Below are positions 7,805 to 15,597 of a DNA stretch of 64,000 nt, in pieces. Source of the DNA: Salipiger mangrovisoli (GTDB lineage: Bacteria; Pseudomonadota; Alphaproteobacteria; Rhodobacterales; Rhodobacteraceae); NCBI RefSeq assembly GCF_015223355.1, contig NZ_JADFFK010000007.1:1-64000 (forward strand), read 5' to 3'. Each line of letters opens with the position of its first letter. Position 1 is the stretch's first letter. The position numbers and the translations under genes are program-made. Under the pieces are notes generated by a model. That model did no database searches. It had not been told where the DNA came from and saw nothing but the letters and a program-made list of their open reading frames with translations.

Positions 7805-8929
7805 TCAGCCGTGGGTCAGCCGCCGCGTGGCGCGGAAGTCGATGACATGCGCGCCGCCGGCCTGCGTGCGCAGCCCCACGGATTCGGTGCTGGTGAGCCA
7901 GTCGTCGGCCGCATCCACGATCGCCTCGAGCAGGGCCTCGAAATCGGTACGCACGTCGGTGAGGATATACTCCTCGCCCAGCCAGCGCAGGATGTCGCGG
8001 CCGGTCACCGCCATGCGGTTGCGCTGCGACGAGATCGGGCGTTCCTGCAGGTAGCGCTTGAGCACCTCTTCGAGCACGTCCCAGCCGGTGTCCGCGCCGA
8101 ACAGATGGCGCACGTCGGGGGCGTTGAGGATCTCGAAGGCGTCGCGCAGCAGCCCCAGAACCTCGGACCGCAGCACCGCCACATGTCCATAGGAGACCTG
8201 CTTGAGGTTGTGCCGCAGGTCGAGTCCCGCGCGCCGCACGATCGCCATGGACCCGAAGGATTCCCGCGTGTTGTTCGGCCGGACGACCTCGGAGACGCGC
8301 TTGTCCTGGAAGAAGTTCGACACGTGGCGACAGAAGTTGCTCATCAGCGCATGGAAGGGATCGTTCGGTTCGGCCCCTTCCGGCGGTGTCGCGTCGGTGT
8401 AGCCGAAGACCTTGCGGTAGGCCGCCTTTCGATCACCGAGGGTGTAGCGCAGCAGCCGCTTGCGATCGTATTGGAACAGCGCCATCGCGCCCGGACCATC
8501 CGAGAGTTTCACCTCGCCCGAGCGGAACAACTGTTGCAACTTCAGCACCGCGCGGAAGGCTCCCAGGCGCTCCATCTGGTAGATGTAATATAGATCGGCG
8601 ATCGCCCCGATCCTCTCGCGGCTGATCTGGTCGTCGTAGTTCGGCACCAGCGGCGTCGAGGCCGCCGCGCCGAGTGTCTTGGCGATCCTGTCGCCGAGAC
8701 CGATCATCGGCAGCAGCCCACCGTCATTCGGCACCTCGCCTGGCTGCGGTTCGGCCAGCTTCATCAGCGTCTGCTCGGCCTCGGCGATGTACTGGTTGAT
8801 CAGCTCGGCCTGTCCGGGTTTTTCGACCAGCTCGTCTCGCGCGTCGCGCACAAGCTGGGACCGCAGGGCCTGAAGTCGTCCGAGAAGGCCGTTGAGCTCT
8901 TCCAGGGTGTCCACACGTTCGTCCGCCAT
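7805..8929 (-). CDS. Uncharacterised helical protein (gene E of cluster)
   Basis: A 374-residue protein I do not recognise. The first 70 residues look like a coiled coil (LEELNGLLGRLQALRSQLVR, then AELINQYIAEAEQTLMKLAE). The rest is predicted mostly helical, with no signal peptide, membrane span or catalytic motif. The start is firm: AAGGAGG lies 8 bases upstream of the ATG at 8929. It follows gene D by 30 bp and precedes gene F by 21 bp, so it is co-transcribed and presumably works with them. It could be a structural or adaptor subunit; this is inference from its helical make-up. Confidence 0.8.
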   Translation of the reverse strand: MADERVDTLEELNGLLGRLQALRSQLVRDARDELVEKPGQAELINQYIAEAEQTLMKLAEPQPGEVPNDGGLLPMIGLGDRIAKTLGAAASTPLVPNYDDQISRERIGAIADLYYIYQMERLGAFRAVLKLQQLFRSGEVKLSDGPGAMALFQYDRKRLLRYTLGDRKAAYRKVFGYTDATPPEGAEPNDPFHALMSNFCRHVSNFFQDKRVSEVVRPNNTRESFGSMAIVRRAGLDLRHNLKQVSYGHVAVLRSEVLGLLRDAFEILNAPDVRHLFGADTGWDVLEEVLKRYLQERPISSQRNRMAVTGRDILRWLGEEYILTDVRTDFEALLEAIVDAADDWLTSTESVGLRTQAGGAHVIDFRATRRLTHG

Positions 8930-8959
8930 CTGTCGGGCCTCCTTCGTTGCGGTTTCGGG

Positions 8960-10717
8960 TCAGCGGCCGGCCAGGGTCGCCGCATTCGCGGCGGCACCAT
9001 CGACCAGGGCCTGAAGTTCTTCGATCTGGCGCTTGACCGAGCCGAGACCGAGCGCGAAGCGGTGCAGCCCCTCGTCCTTTGCCAGCAGACCAAGAGCCTT
9101 GGACTGGGCGGCAAGCTCCTTCGACAGGATGACGAGGTCGGGCGTCTCGAGCGCGGTGATGCGGCCCGACTGGCCGCGGCTGTCTGCCGAGGTCTTGATG
9201 ATCCATCCCAGCAGCTGGCCGACAGACATCTCGAAGTCCGCCTCGTCGCCGCCGGAGGGGTATTTCACGCGCACCGACATGTTCTCGATGATCATGATGA
9301 GGTCCTGTTCAGCCTGGCTCGTGCCGAAGCGGTCCAGTGTCGCGCGCAGATCGAGGGCCGAACGGTTGATCGCCGACAACTGGCGGTCGAGCCGCGCCGC
9401 GCTGCGGCCGAGCGTGTCGCTGAGCGGGCGGCTGACGTAGCCACAAAGCCGCTTGTAGGCCTCGGCAAGCTCGCGGATCTCGGATCTCAGTTCCTCGGAC
9501 TGGGCGACAGAGCGGCGCAGGCTGACCTCGTCGTCGTTCGTCTCTGCCCGCCTGCCGCCAAGCATCCGCCCAAGATCAACCCGCTCGAACTGATCGCTGA
9601 GCTCGCCCTCGAGGTTCGCGTAGTCGACGAAGTCGAGCGTGGCCTTGATCGCCCGCGATATCACCGACAGCGCCTGCGGAAGGTTGACGCCCAGCGGGTC
9701 CCCCATGACCTCGTCCAGATCATCGAACTGCACTGCCACCCGGTCCCGTACGCTGCGCAGCGAGGGCACGCCGGCGCGAAGCTCGAAGCGGGTCATGTCC
9801 GGCAGCCGGTCGAGGATGTCGAGGATCACGTCCCCCTCGGATCGCACCAACCGCGCCGCGACGCGCGAGGCACCGGCCAGCACGTCGACCGGCAGGCTGC
9901 GCGAGGGCGCGCGGCCCTCGGTGCGACCGGGCACGAAGACGGTGAGCCCGTTGCGGGTCTCTTGCCGGTAGTTGTCCATCAAGCCGTCGATCAGCATGTC
10001 GGCGGCCGCGATGCTGCGGCCCTCTCCGGTGAATTGCACCCCCTCGCGCGGCAGCGAAAGCGCATCGAGCGAGGCGGTCAGCTGCGCGCCGACGTTTCGG
10101 AAGCTACCGGCGCCAGCGGTGGTGCCCACCGTTTGCCCGCTGCTGCGCGCCCCGATGAAACCGATCTGGCGCGAGATGTCTTGCAGGATGGCTGCGATCC
10201 CGCCGAACTCATTTTCGTTGCTGGGCATGGGGGTCTCCTTGGTTGTCTGGGCGTCTCGCCACACGCGGACATCGTCTTGGACGCGCTCGGCCAGAGCGGG
10301 TGCCGCCGTCAGGTCCCGGATGATGCTGGGGATGGTGCGGATCAGCTTCAGAGCGGCGGTTCGCTTCTGGCCGGCGGGAAGGGCGTCGGCCTCGTTGCGG
10401 GCGTCGGTCTGGGCCTGCGGCAGATCGCGCAGGAGCCCGCCATGATCGCGCTCCTCGCCGAGAAAGGCGGCAAGCTCCGTGGCGCGTTCGAGCGCGTCCT
10501 CGGCCTCGCCTTCGTCCAGCCCGTGCAGCATCCCCCTGAGGATCGTGAGGCCGGTCTCGGAATACTGCCGCAGGACCTCGACCGAGTGGATGTCGAGCTC
10601 CCGCAGCCCGGATTTCTGCAGCGCGGTCGCGCGGCTGTGCAGGCGGGACAGCAGCGTTTCAAGCTGCCTGATCGTCTGCAGCGGCGGGTGGTCGGGTGGA
10701 GATCTGCGGTCGGCCAT
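8960..10717 (-). CDS. Uncharacterised helical protein with a strong internal start (gene D of cluster)
   Basis: 585 residues, helical throughout, with many heptad-like stretches (residues 15-160 and about 385-480) and no signal peptide. Not recognised. The outer ATG at 10717 has AAAGGG 7 bases upstream and sits 2 bases after the stop of gene C, giving tight coupling. Inside the frame, the ATG at 10228 (residue 164, MPSNENEFGG) has AAGGAG 6 bases upstream, a better ribosome site than the outer one. A 422-residue product may therefore be made as well as, or instead of, the full protein. The two parts could be an N-terminal coiled coil and a separate main domain. Confidence 0.8.
   Translation of the reverse strand: MADRRSPPDHPPLQTIRQLETLLSRLHSRATALQKSGLRELDIHSVEVLRQYSETGLTILRGMLHGLDEGEAEDALERATELAAFLGEERDHGGLLRDLPQAQTDARNEADALPAGQKRTAALKLIRTIPSIIRDLTAAPALAERVQDDVRVWRDAQTTKETPMPSNENEFGGIAAILQDISRQIGFIGARSSGQTVGTTAGAGSFRNVGAQLTASLDALSLPREGVQFTGEGRSIAAADMLIDGLMDNYRQETRNGLTVFVPGRTEGRAPSRSLPVDVLAGASRVAARLVRSEGDVILDILDRLPDMTRFELRAGVPSLRSVRDRVAVQFDDLDEVMGDPLGVNLPQALSVISRAIKATLDFVDYANLEGELSDQFERVDLGRMLGGRRAETNDDEVSLRRSVAQSEELRSEIRELAEAYKRLCGYVSRPLSDTLGRSAARLDRQLSAINRSALDLRATLDRFGTSQAEQDLIMIIENMSVRVKYPSGGDEADFEMSVGQLLGWIIKTSADSRGQSGRITALETPDLVILSKELAAQSKALGLLAKDEGLHRFALGLGSVKRQIEELQALVDGAAANAATLAGR
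10228..10239 (-). promoter_or_regulatory. Internal ribosome binding site and start in gene D
   Basis: On the minus strand AAGGAG is followed by six bases and an in-frame ATG (10228). The next codons read MPSNENEFGG, a polar opening more typical of an N-terminus than of an interdomain region. Confidence 0.55.
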
Positions 10718-10719
10718 GG

Positions 10720-12033
10720 TCAGACCCTTTGCAGCGTTGCGTAGAAGTTGCGGCTGATCGCCGCCGGATCGGCGCCCTTGCGCGAGATCGCCAGGCGCGC
10801 GGCGGCGATGAGGTGCCGTTCGGGCAGGACACCGGTGTTCTCGCCTCGCGCCAGCCGATGCGCGGCCTCGGTCACGAAGGCGACATCGCGGTGACCGAAG
10901 CTGACGACCTGCGCCAGTGCCCGGTTTCCGAGTTGCGGCAGCGGGTCGTAGCAGATCGCCTGCACCATGAGCGTGGTGCCTGCCTCGACTGTATCACGAA
11001 ATGGCCGCGGCAGGTTGCGGCGGAGCGCAGGCGGGTAGATCCGGTTCCAGGCAGTCTCGAAGGCCCGCGCCTCGGCCTGAAATCCCATGCGGCGCAAGAG
11101 GCTACAGTTGAGCGGGACCCGCAGCAGCGGCGTCGGATGCACGCCCTCGGGGTTGAAATGCGCGGTGCGGGACTTGGTGCGACCGACCACGTCTATCAGC
11201 GACTCGACGTAGGCGGGCCCGATCAGCAGACAGCCGGCAAGATCGGCGAAGCTTTCCTTGTGCCAGCGCGTCCAGACCGCGATCGCCTCAGGCGGCAGCT
11301 TCGCCCGCATCCGCGCGGCGATGCGTTTCGGCATGTCTTCCCAGAGGCCGAGGTCGTTTTGCAGGTTGTGCGCGACCTCGTGTGGAATGGCGCCAAGGGT
11401 CCAGGGGTTGTGCAGGCGGTGCTGCGGAACCTTGACCAGCGGAAACGGATTTGGCCGTTTGCCGAGCTTCGAAAGCCGCACGCCGCGCCGGTAGGTGGCG
11501 GGGCCGTTGCCGTCCTCGAGATAGGCGAAGGGCTGGGGCGCGGGCACGCTGAGTGCCCGTCCGAGCCCCATCCAGACCGCCTGGTAGCAGTTCCGCGCGA
11601 TGCGGTCGACGCCGCGCAGCTTGCCGCCGAAGGGGCCGGTGCGCTGGGTAAAGATGCCGCGGTAGAAGGCCAGCAGCTTTTCCGCCTCCTGGGTCTGCAG
11701 GTAGACGCGATCCTTGAGATGAAGGAACCCCGCCGGGGCGGCGCCGGGATCGGCTTTCAGCGCGGCACCGACACGGCTCATCTCGGTGACGTCACGGGCG
11801 AGCGCCGCGTGCAGGTCGCGCACCAGCACGTTGGCCGCGCGGATATGGGCGATTGTCGGTTGCACGGCCTCGGTGCCGAATTCCTCGGGTTCGAGCAGCG
11901 CCAACCCGTCGAGATAGCGGCGCGCGTTCAGCACCTGCCGGTCGATGAAGCGCGCCCGCGAGTAGAGCCGCCTGTCGCCGGGGGCTGTCGTCAGCAGGGG
12001 GGCGGCCGGCGTGTGTCGGATCTCGACCAGCAT
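10720..12033 (-). CDS. Putative zincin metallopeptidase (gene C of cluster)
   Basis: 437 residues. Residues 218-222 are HEVAH within AIPHEVAHNLQNDLG, the HExxH zinc site. About 38 residues later comes WHKESFADLAG, where Glu260 and Asp264 fit the third ligand and supporting acid of gluzincin-type peptidases (ExxxD). N-terminal 150 residues are helical; there is no signal peptide or membrane span, so the protein is cytosolic or leaves by a non-Sec route. The start has GGAGG 7 bases upstream, inside the end of gene B (3-base gap). In the operon it is the only member with a clear enzymatic motif besides gene F. It may process the acidic proteins encoded just upstream; this is inference. Confidence 0.8.
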   Translation of the reverse strand: MLVEIRHTPAAPLLTTAPGDRRLYSRARFIDRQVLNARRYLDGLALLEPEEFGTEAVQPTIAHIRAANVLVRDLHAALARDVTEMSRVGAALKADPGAAPAGFLHLKDRVYLQTQEAEKLLAFYRGIFTQRTGPFGGKLRGVDRIARNCYQAVWMGLGRALSVPAPQPFAYLEDGNGPATYRRGVRLSKLGKRPNPFPLVKVPQHRLHNPWTLGAIPHEVAHNLQNDLGLWEDMPKRIAARMRAKLPPEAIAVWTRWHKESFADLAGCLLIGPAYVESLIDVVGRTKSRTAHFNPEGVHPTPLLRVPLNCSLLRRMGFQAEARAFETAWNRIYPPALRRNLPRPFRDTVEAGTTLMVQAICYDPLPQLGNRALAQVVSFGHRDVAFVTEAAHRLARGENTGVLPERHLIAAARLAISRKGADPAAISRNFYATLQRV

Positions 12034-12036
12034 GGC

Positions 12037-12900
12037 TCAGCCTCCGACACCCAGGCGCCGCTCGAGCCTGAGCAACTGGCGCGCGGCGCCGCGCAGCGCG
12101 CGCGACATCGCCACGCGTTCGCTGTGGGTGAGGGGCCCGCCGCGTGAAGCTTCGTCCTCGAAGGCGCTTGCTTCGGCTAGGGTCTCGTAGTCGTCGCCGG
12201 GGCCTCGCTCATAGCCGTCCTCGGAAAGCGATGCGTAGTCCTCATCGTCGCCTCCCAGCAACGGCTCGCCTTCGTCCTCGCCAAGCAGACTGGCTCCGAG
12301 GCGCAGCGAAAGGCTGGTGAAACTGAGCATGGTATAGAGCGTCTCGGCCACCTGCTGAAGGTCCTGCCGGGGAAACAGGCCATAGCGCTTGGCCGTCATC
12401 GCCAGCGCCGGGGCCAGCACCGAGAACACCGGGACCTGGAGGATCTGCGCAGGGGTGATTGCGCTGCCCGCCTTCTTCGATGCCAGGGTCGCGGCCTGAA
12501 GGGCGAACGCGTGCAGGAAGCTCGGGAAGGCGCGCGCGATCAGGGCCCGATCGGGGGCCACGCGGATCATCGTCCGGTGGAAGGCGCGTTCGAGTTCGGG
12601 CCGGCGGCGCAGCAGCGTCTTGCGCAGCGCGCGGCGGAGAACCTGGTCGCGGCTCTGCCGTGGCGAAGGCCCGCGCGGCGCGGCGCGCACCACCTTGGAT
12701 GTGTCGCGGCGATGGCGAGCCTGCGCGGTGCTGTGTCGGCGCTTGGCGGCAGAGCCGCGGTCGGCCTCGTCGAGGTAGAGCGTCTCGTCGAAATCGTCGC
12801 TTTCGGGGTCGTCTTCGAAGGCGGCGCCGTCCCAGTCGGGATCGGCCATCGGATCGAGGAAGCCGTCGGTCTCGGGGTCGAATTCCATGTCGTCGCGCAT
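12037..12900 (-). CDS. Uncharacterised protein with acidic N-terminus (gene B of cluster)
   Basis: 287 residues. The first 46 are strongly acidic (MRDDMEFDPETDGFLDPMAD and onward), followed by a basic Arg-rich linker (about 50-110). A helical, partly hydrophobic middle (about 115-215) is followed by a second acidic tract (about 215-262) and a helical Arg-rich tail. It shares the acid-then-basic layout with gene A but not the glycine zipper. No signal peptide. The frame is open 12 codons further up, but AAGGA 8 bases before ATG 12900 decides the start. It lies between gene A (81 bp) and the zincin gene (3 bp). Not recognised. Confidence 0.75.
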   Translation of the reverse strand: MRDDMEFDPETDGFLDPMADPDWDGAAFEDDPESDDFDETLYLDEADRGSAAKRRHSTAQARHRRDTSKVVRAAPRGPSPRQSRDQVLRRALRKTLLRRRPELERAFHRTMIRVAPDRALIARAFPSFLHAFALQAATLASKKAGSAITPAQILQVPVFSVLAPALAMTAKRYGLFPRQDLQQVAETLYTMLSFTSLSLRLGASLLGEDEGEPLLGGDDEDYASLSEDGYERGPGDDYETLAEASAFEDEASRGGPLTHSERVAMSRALRGAARQLLRLERRLGVGG

Positions 12901-12981
12901 TGATCCGGTCCTTCGCATCCTGGCCTGGGGGCACATCCGTCGGAAACCGGGAGGGCAGCTGTCCGCCCTCCCGCAGGGGCT

Positions 12982-13791
12982 TCAGTAGAACCGTTCGGCC
13001 CGTGCGATCGCGGCGCGATTGAGCTTGCGCTTCTTGGCGACATTGTTGGCAAGCGCCCGCGCCAAGCGCGGCTGCGAGCGCAGCGTGCGCCGGGCCTGCT
13101 TGGTCATCACCCGCGCCGCCGTGGCATTGGTCACCGGCTTGCCCTTGGCAGCCTTGCGAGACAGCGCGCCGGTGGTGTCCCGCACGATCCCCGCAAGAGT
13201 CTTGTTGAGCTGCTTGGACGACGGGCTGGAGGCAAAATGCTTGGCCAGCCGGCCGGTCGCGGCGGCGATGCCGGGCGCGACGGTCTTCACCGCCATGGGC
13301 GCGCGCGAGGTGATGGTGATCGCGATGGCACCGCCAAGCGCCTGAGCGTCGTTCGGATGCGCCTTCGAGGCGGCGTCGGCCATGGCCTCGGCCAGCGCCT
13401 CGTCGGATGCGGCCATCGGCATGACGGCGTTCATTTCGTCCTCGGTGTCGGACTCGTCCTCATCCTCGAGGTTCTTCACGAAGCGGCCGATGCTGCCACC
13501 GACCGCCGCGCCCGCCGGGCCGCCGAAAGCGCCGCCGATGACCGAGCCGATCTTGCCCGCGTTGTTCTTGGCGACGCTCAGAAGCTTGCGGGCGCCCTTC
13601 TTGGCCCAGCTCTTCAGCCGGCCCCAGAACTCGTCGCCCTCGAAGTCCCCGAAGAGGTCTTCGCCGTCGAAGCCTTCGGGGTCGCTGTATTCGTCGGCGT
13701 AGCTTTCCCACTCGTCTTCGTAGGCGAACTCATCCTCGAATTCGCTTTCATAAGGGGAAAAGTCCTCGTCCTCGTAGAGCTCGTCTAGCAT
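12982..13791 (-). CDS. Acidic-repeat, glycine-zipper protein (gene A of cluster)
   Basis: 269 residues with three clear zones. Residues 1-57 hold 26 acidic residues and no Lys/Arg, in an aromatic-acidic pattern (FSPYESEFEDEFAYEDEWES). Residues 58-105 begin with an amphipathic basic helix and then a glycine zipper (KIGSVIGGAFGGPAGAAVGG), which could insert in membranes or self-assemble. Residues 165-269 are Ala/Arg/Lys-rich helices (RDTTGALSRKAAKGKPVTNA and on). I recall unassigned proteins of cyanobacteria and other bacteria with the same order of zones; that is memory, not a search. AAGGAGG stands 6 bases before ATG 13791. It is the first gene of the operon and lacks a signal peptide. Confidence 0.8.
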   Translation of the reverse strand: MLDELYEDEDFSPYESEFEDEFAYEDEWESYADEYSDPEGFDGEDLFGDFEGDEFWGRLKSWAKKGARKLLSVAKNNAGKIGSVIGGAFGGPAGAAVGGSIGRFVKNLEDEDESDTEDEMNAVMPMAASDEALAEAMADAASKAHPNDAQALGGAIAITITSRAPMAVKTVAPGIAAATGRLAKHFASSPSSKQLNKTLAGIVRDTTGALSRKAAKGKPVTNATAARVMTKQARRTLRSQPRLARALANNVAKKRKLNRAAIARAERFY

Positions 13792-14127
13792 CACTGACCT
13801 CCTTGCGGTTCAAGTCATGGGACCTGCGGGACGATGAACGAGCCCGCCTGATCCCAAGCGTGTCAGCGAAGGGGTGTCCTGCCTATCGCACAGATGCCGT
13901 AGCCCATCGGGTCTAGCTGGAACGAGTTAGATGCAAGTGCAGAAAGGTTGCGGCAAAGCTGCAGGTTCCGGTCTCAAGTGCACGAAATGGCGACATATTT
14001 GCGCGAAGATTGGAGGGGGTTCTCCGATCTGAAGGCGGCTGTCCAAAGACAGAAGGGCCGTTCCCGATGGCGGGAGCGGCCCTTCGAGCGCGATCGATGG
14101 CCCCGGCGCTGGCGGGGGACTCGCCTG
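13792..14127. other. 336-bp gap between the two leftward operons
   Basis: This stretch holds the presumed promoter of the six-gene cluster on its left side and the hairpin that ends the oxidase operon at 14053-14084. No open frame with a ribosome site is seen. I could not pick a clear -35/-10 pair. Confidence 0.5.
14053..14084 (-). terminator. Terminator of the oxidase/dehydrogenase operon
   Basis: Arms AAGGGCCGTTCCCG (14053-14066) and CGGGAGCGGCCCTT (14071-14084) pair with one mismatch, a G-U in one orientation. On the minus strand the hairpin is followed by CTGTCTTT. It lies 43 bp beyond the stop of the transporter gene. Confidence 0.7.
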
Positions 14128-15597
14128 TCAGCCCTTCAGTCCCTCGGCGTCCTGGTGTCCGGGCAGGGAGACGCCCGCGACAGCCGCTGACGCCCCGAAA
14201 CAGCCCAGGATCAGCGGCAGCAACGCCGCGACCGCGATCCCGGCCTGAAGCACGAAGATCAGCGCATAGGGCGGCAGCGTGCTGGCATCCGACAGGGTGA
14301 CGATCTGGCTCAGCATCTCGAAACCCTCGAGACCGATCTCGGTGCCGATGATGATCACGAAGGCCAGGAACAGATGCGCCGCGCTCTTGGGGCCGGCAAT
14401 GCGCCCCACGGCGAAGATCGTGGCGGTGGTCGCAATGCCGCTGCCGAAGCCGGTAAAGAGCCGCGAGCCGATGAAGATGGTGTTGTCGGGAATCTGGAAG
14501 ACGTTCAGCACCAGCACGCCCGGATAGGCCAGGTAGGACAGCAGTCCCAGCGCGGCGATGGCGATGCCCGCGACGATGAGCGGCAGGTGCAGGGACCAGC
14601 GGGCAAGCGCCGCCGCGGTGCCGGTCGCCGCGATCACCTGCGCCAGCGCGGCAAGCGTGGCGCGGTCGTCGATCAGCGTCGTCGAACAGGCGTGCCGGAT
14701 TAGGTAGGCGGTGTCGAAGAAGCCGGTCGTCGCCACGTTGAGCAGGAAGAGCGCGAGGAAGAGCCCGAGGATGCGCCGGGAGGTGCCCGCGTCGCCGGTC
14801 GCGCGGCGCGGCTCGGCCTTCCAGACCCGGACGAGATAGACCAGGCTCACCGCGAAGACCGCGGCAAGCGGCACCACCAGCGGCGAGGTGATGGTCTTCA
14901 GAGAGGTGAGGAAGGTCAGCCCCTCGAAGAGCAGCAGCGCCAGAAGCGCGGCCAGCATCAGTCGGCCCGAGAGCAGCACCGGGGTCGCGTCGGAGGCCTC
15001 CGGTGCGGCGCCCTCGGGTGCGCCCCGGCGCAGCAGGAGGATCGCGCCGATCAGCAGCAGCACGATCACCGCGAAACCGGCGAAGAAGCTGTCGAGCCCG
15101 TGCCGGGGGGCGACCACCCGGACAAGCTGCGGCGTGACGAGGAAGGCCAGCGGCATGGCGACCGACCAGACCCCGGTCAGGAACTTGTCCCAGCGCGGTC
15201 CGCCGAGGCCGGTCCAGGCCTGTGAGATAGGCGCCAGCGTTGCAAGGCCGAAGCCGGCCATCGGGAAGAGCAGCACCACCAGCGCGACGCGGGTATCCAC
15301 GGGCGGCGCGAACTTGAAGAGCGCCGCAAGTCCCAGCGCCGCAGCGCCCGCCAACAGGCACATCCAGACCGCCAGACGCCGTGCGGGGATGCGCCGCATC
15401 AGCCAGGGCGCAACCAGCAGCGAGACCAGCACCGCGCCCATCAAGAGCTCCATGATCGCCGCCGTGGCCTCGACGGTGATCGACAGGAAGCTGGCGAAAC
15501 TGCCTTCGGATACGAAGACGGTTGAGGCGATGACCGAGCGCAGCCCGTTGCCGAGCAGCACCAGCGGCACCAGCAGGAGGAGTCCCAAGCCGTTCAT
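14128..15597 (-). CDS. Multi-span transporter, MFS-like
   Basis: 489 residues with about 12-14 hydrophobic helices spread over the whole length (for example residues 1-20, 48-70, 75-97, 100-122) and short polar loops, the layout of a major facilitator permease. No sequence motif fixes the substrate. Its ATG at 15597 overlaps the TGA of the GMC dehydrogenase gene (ATGA), so the two are translationally coupled. Last gene of the multicopper oxidase operon, it may import the dehydrogenase substrate or export a product or metal; this is inference from position. Confidence 0.75.
   Translation of the reverse strand: MNGLGLLLLVPLVLLGNGLRSVIASTVFVSEGSFASFLSITVEATAAIMELLMGAVLVSLLVAPWLMRRIPARRLAVWMCLLAGAAALGLAALFKFAPPVDTRVALVVLLFPMAGFGLATLAPISQAWTGLGGPRWDKFLTGVWSVAMPLAFLVTPQLVRVVAPRHGLDSFFAGFAVIVLLLIGAILLLRRGAPEGAAPEASDATPVLLSGRLMLAALLALLLFEGLTFLTSLKTITSPLVVPLAAVFAVSLVYLVRVWKAEPRRATGDAGTSRRILGLFLALFLLNVATTGFFDTAYLIRHACSTTLIDDRATLAALAQVIAATGTAAALARWSLHLPLIVAGIAIAALGLLSYLAYPGVLVLNVFQIPDNTIFIGSRLFTGFGSGIATTATIFAVGRIAGPKSAAHLFLAFVIIIGTEIGLEGFEMLSQIVTLSDASTLPPYALIFVLQAGIAVAALLPLILGCFGASAAVAGVSLPGHQDAEGLKG

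Noticed and set aside
6617-8593. 658-codon + strand frame over genes E and F
   Set aside because: Antisense to frames with strong ribosome sites and folded-protein composition; its own translation is low-complexity without domains.
9062-10744. 560-codon + strand frame over gene D
   Set aside because: Same reason: shadow of a helical protein gene, no ribosome site or motif.
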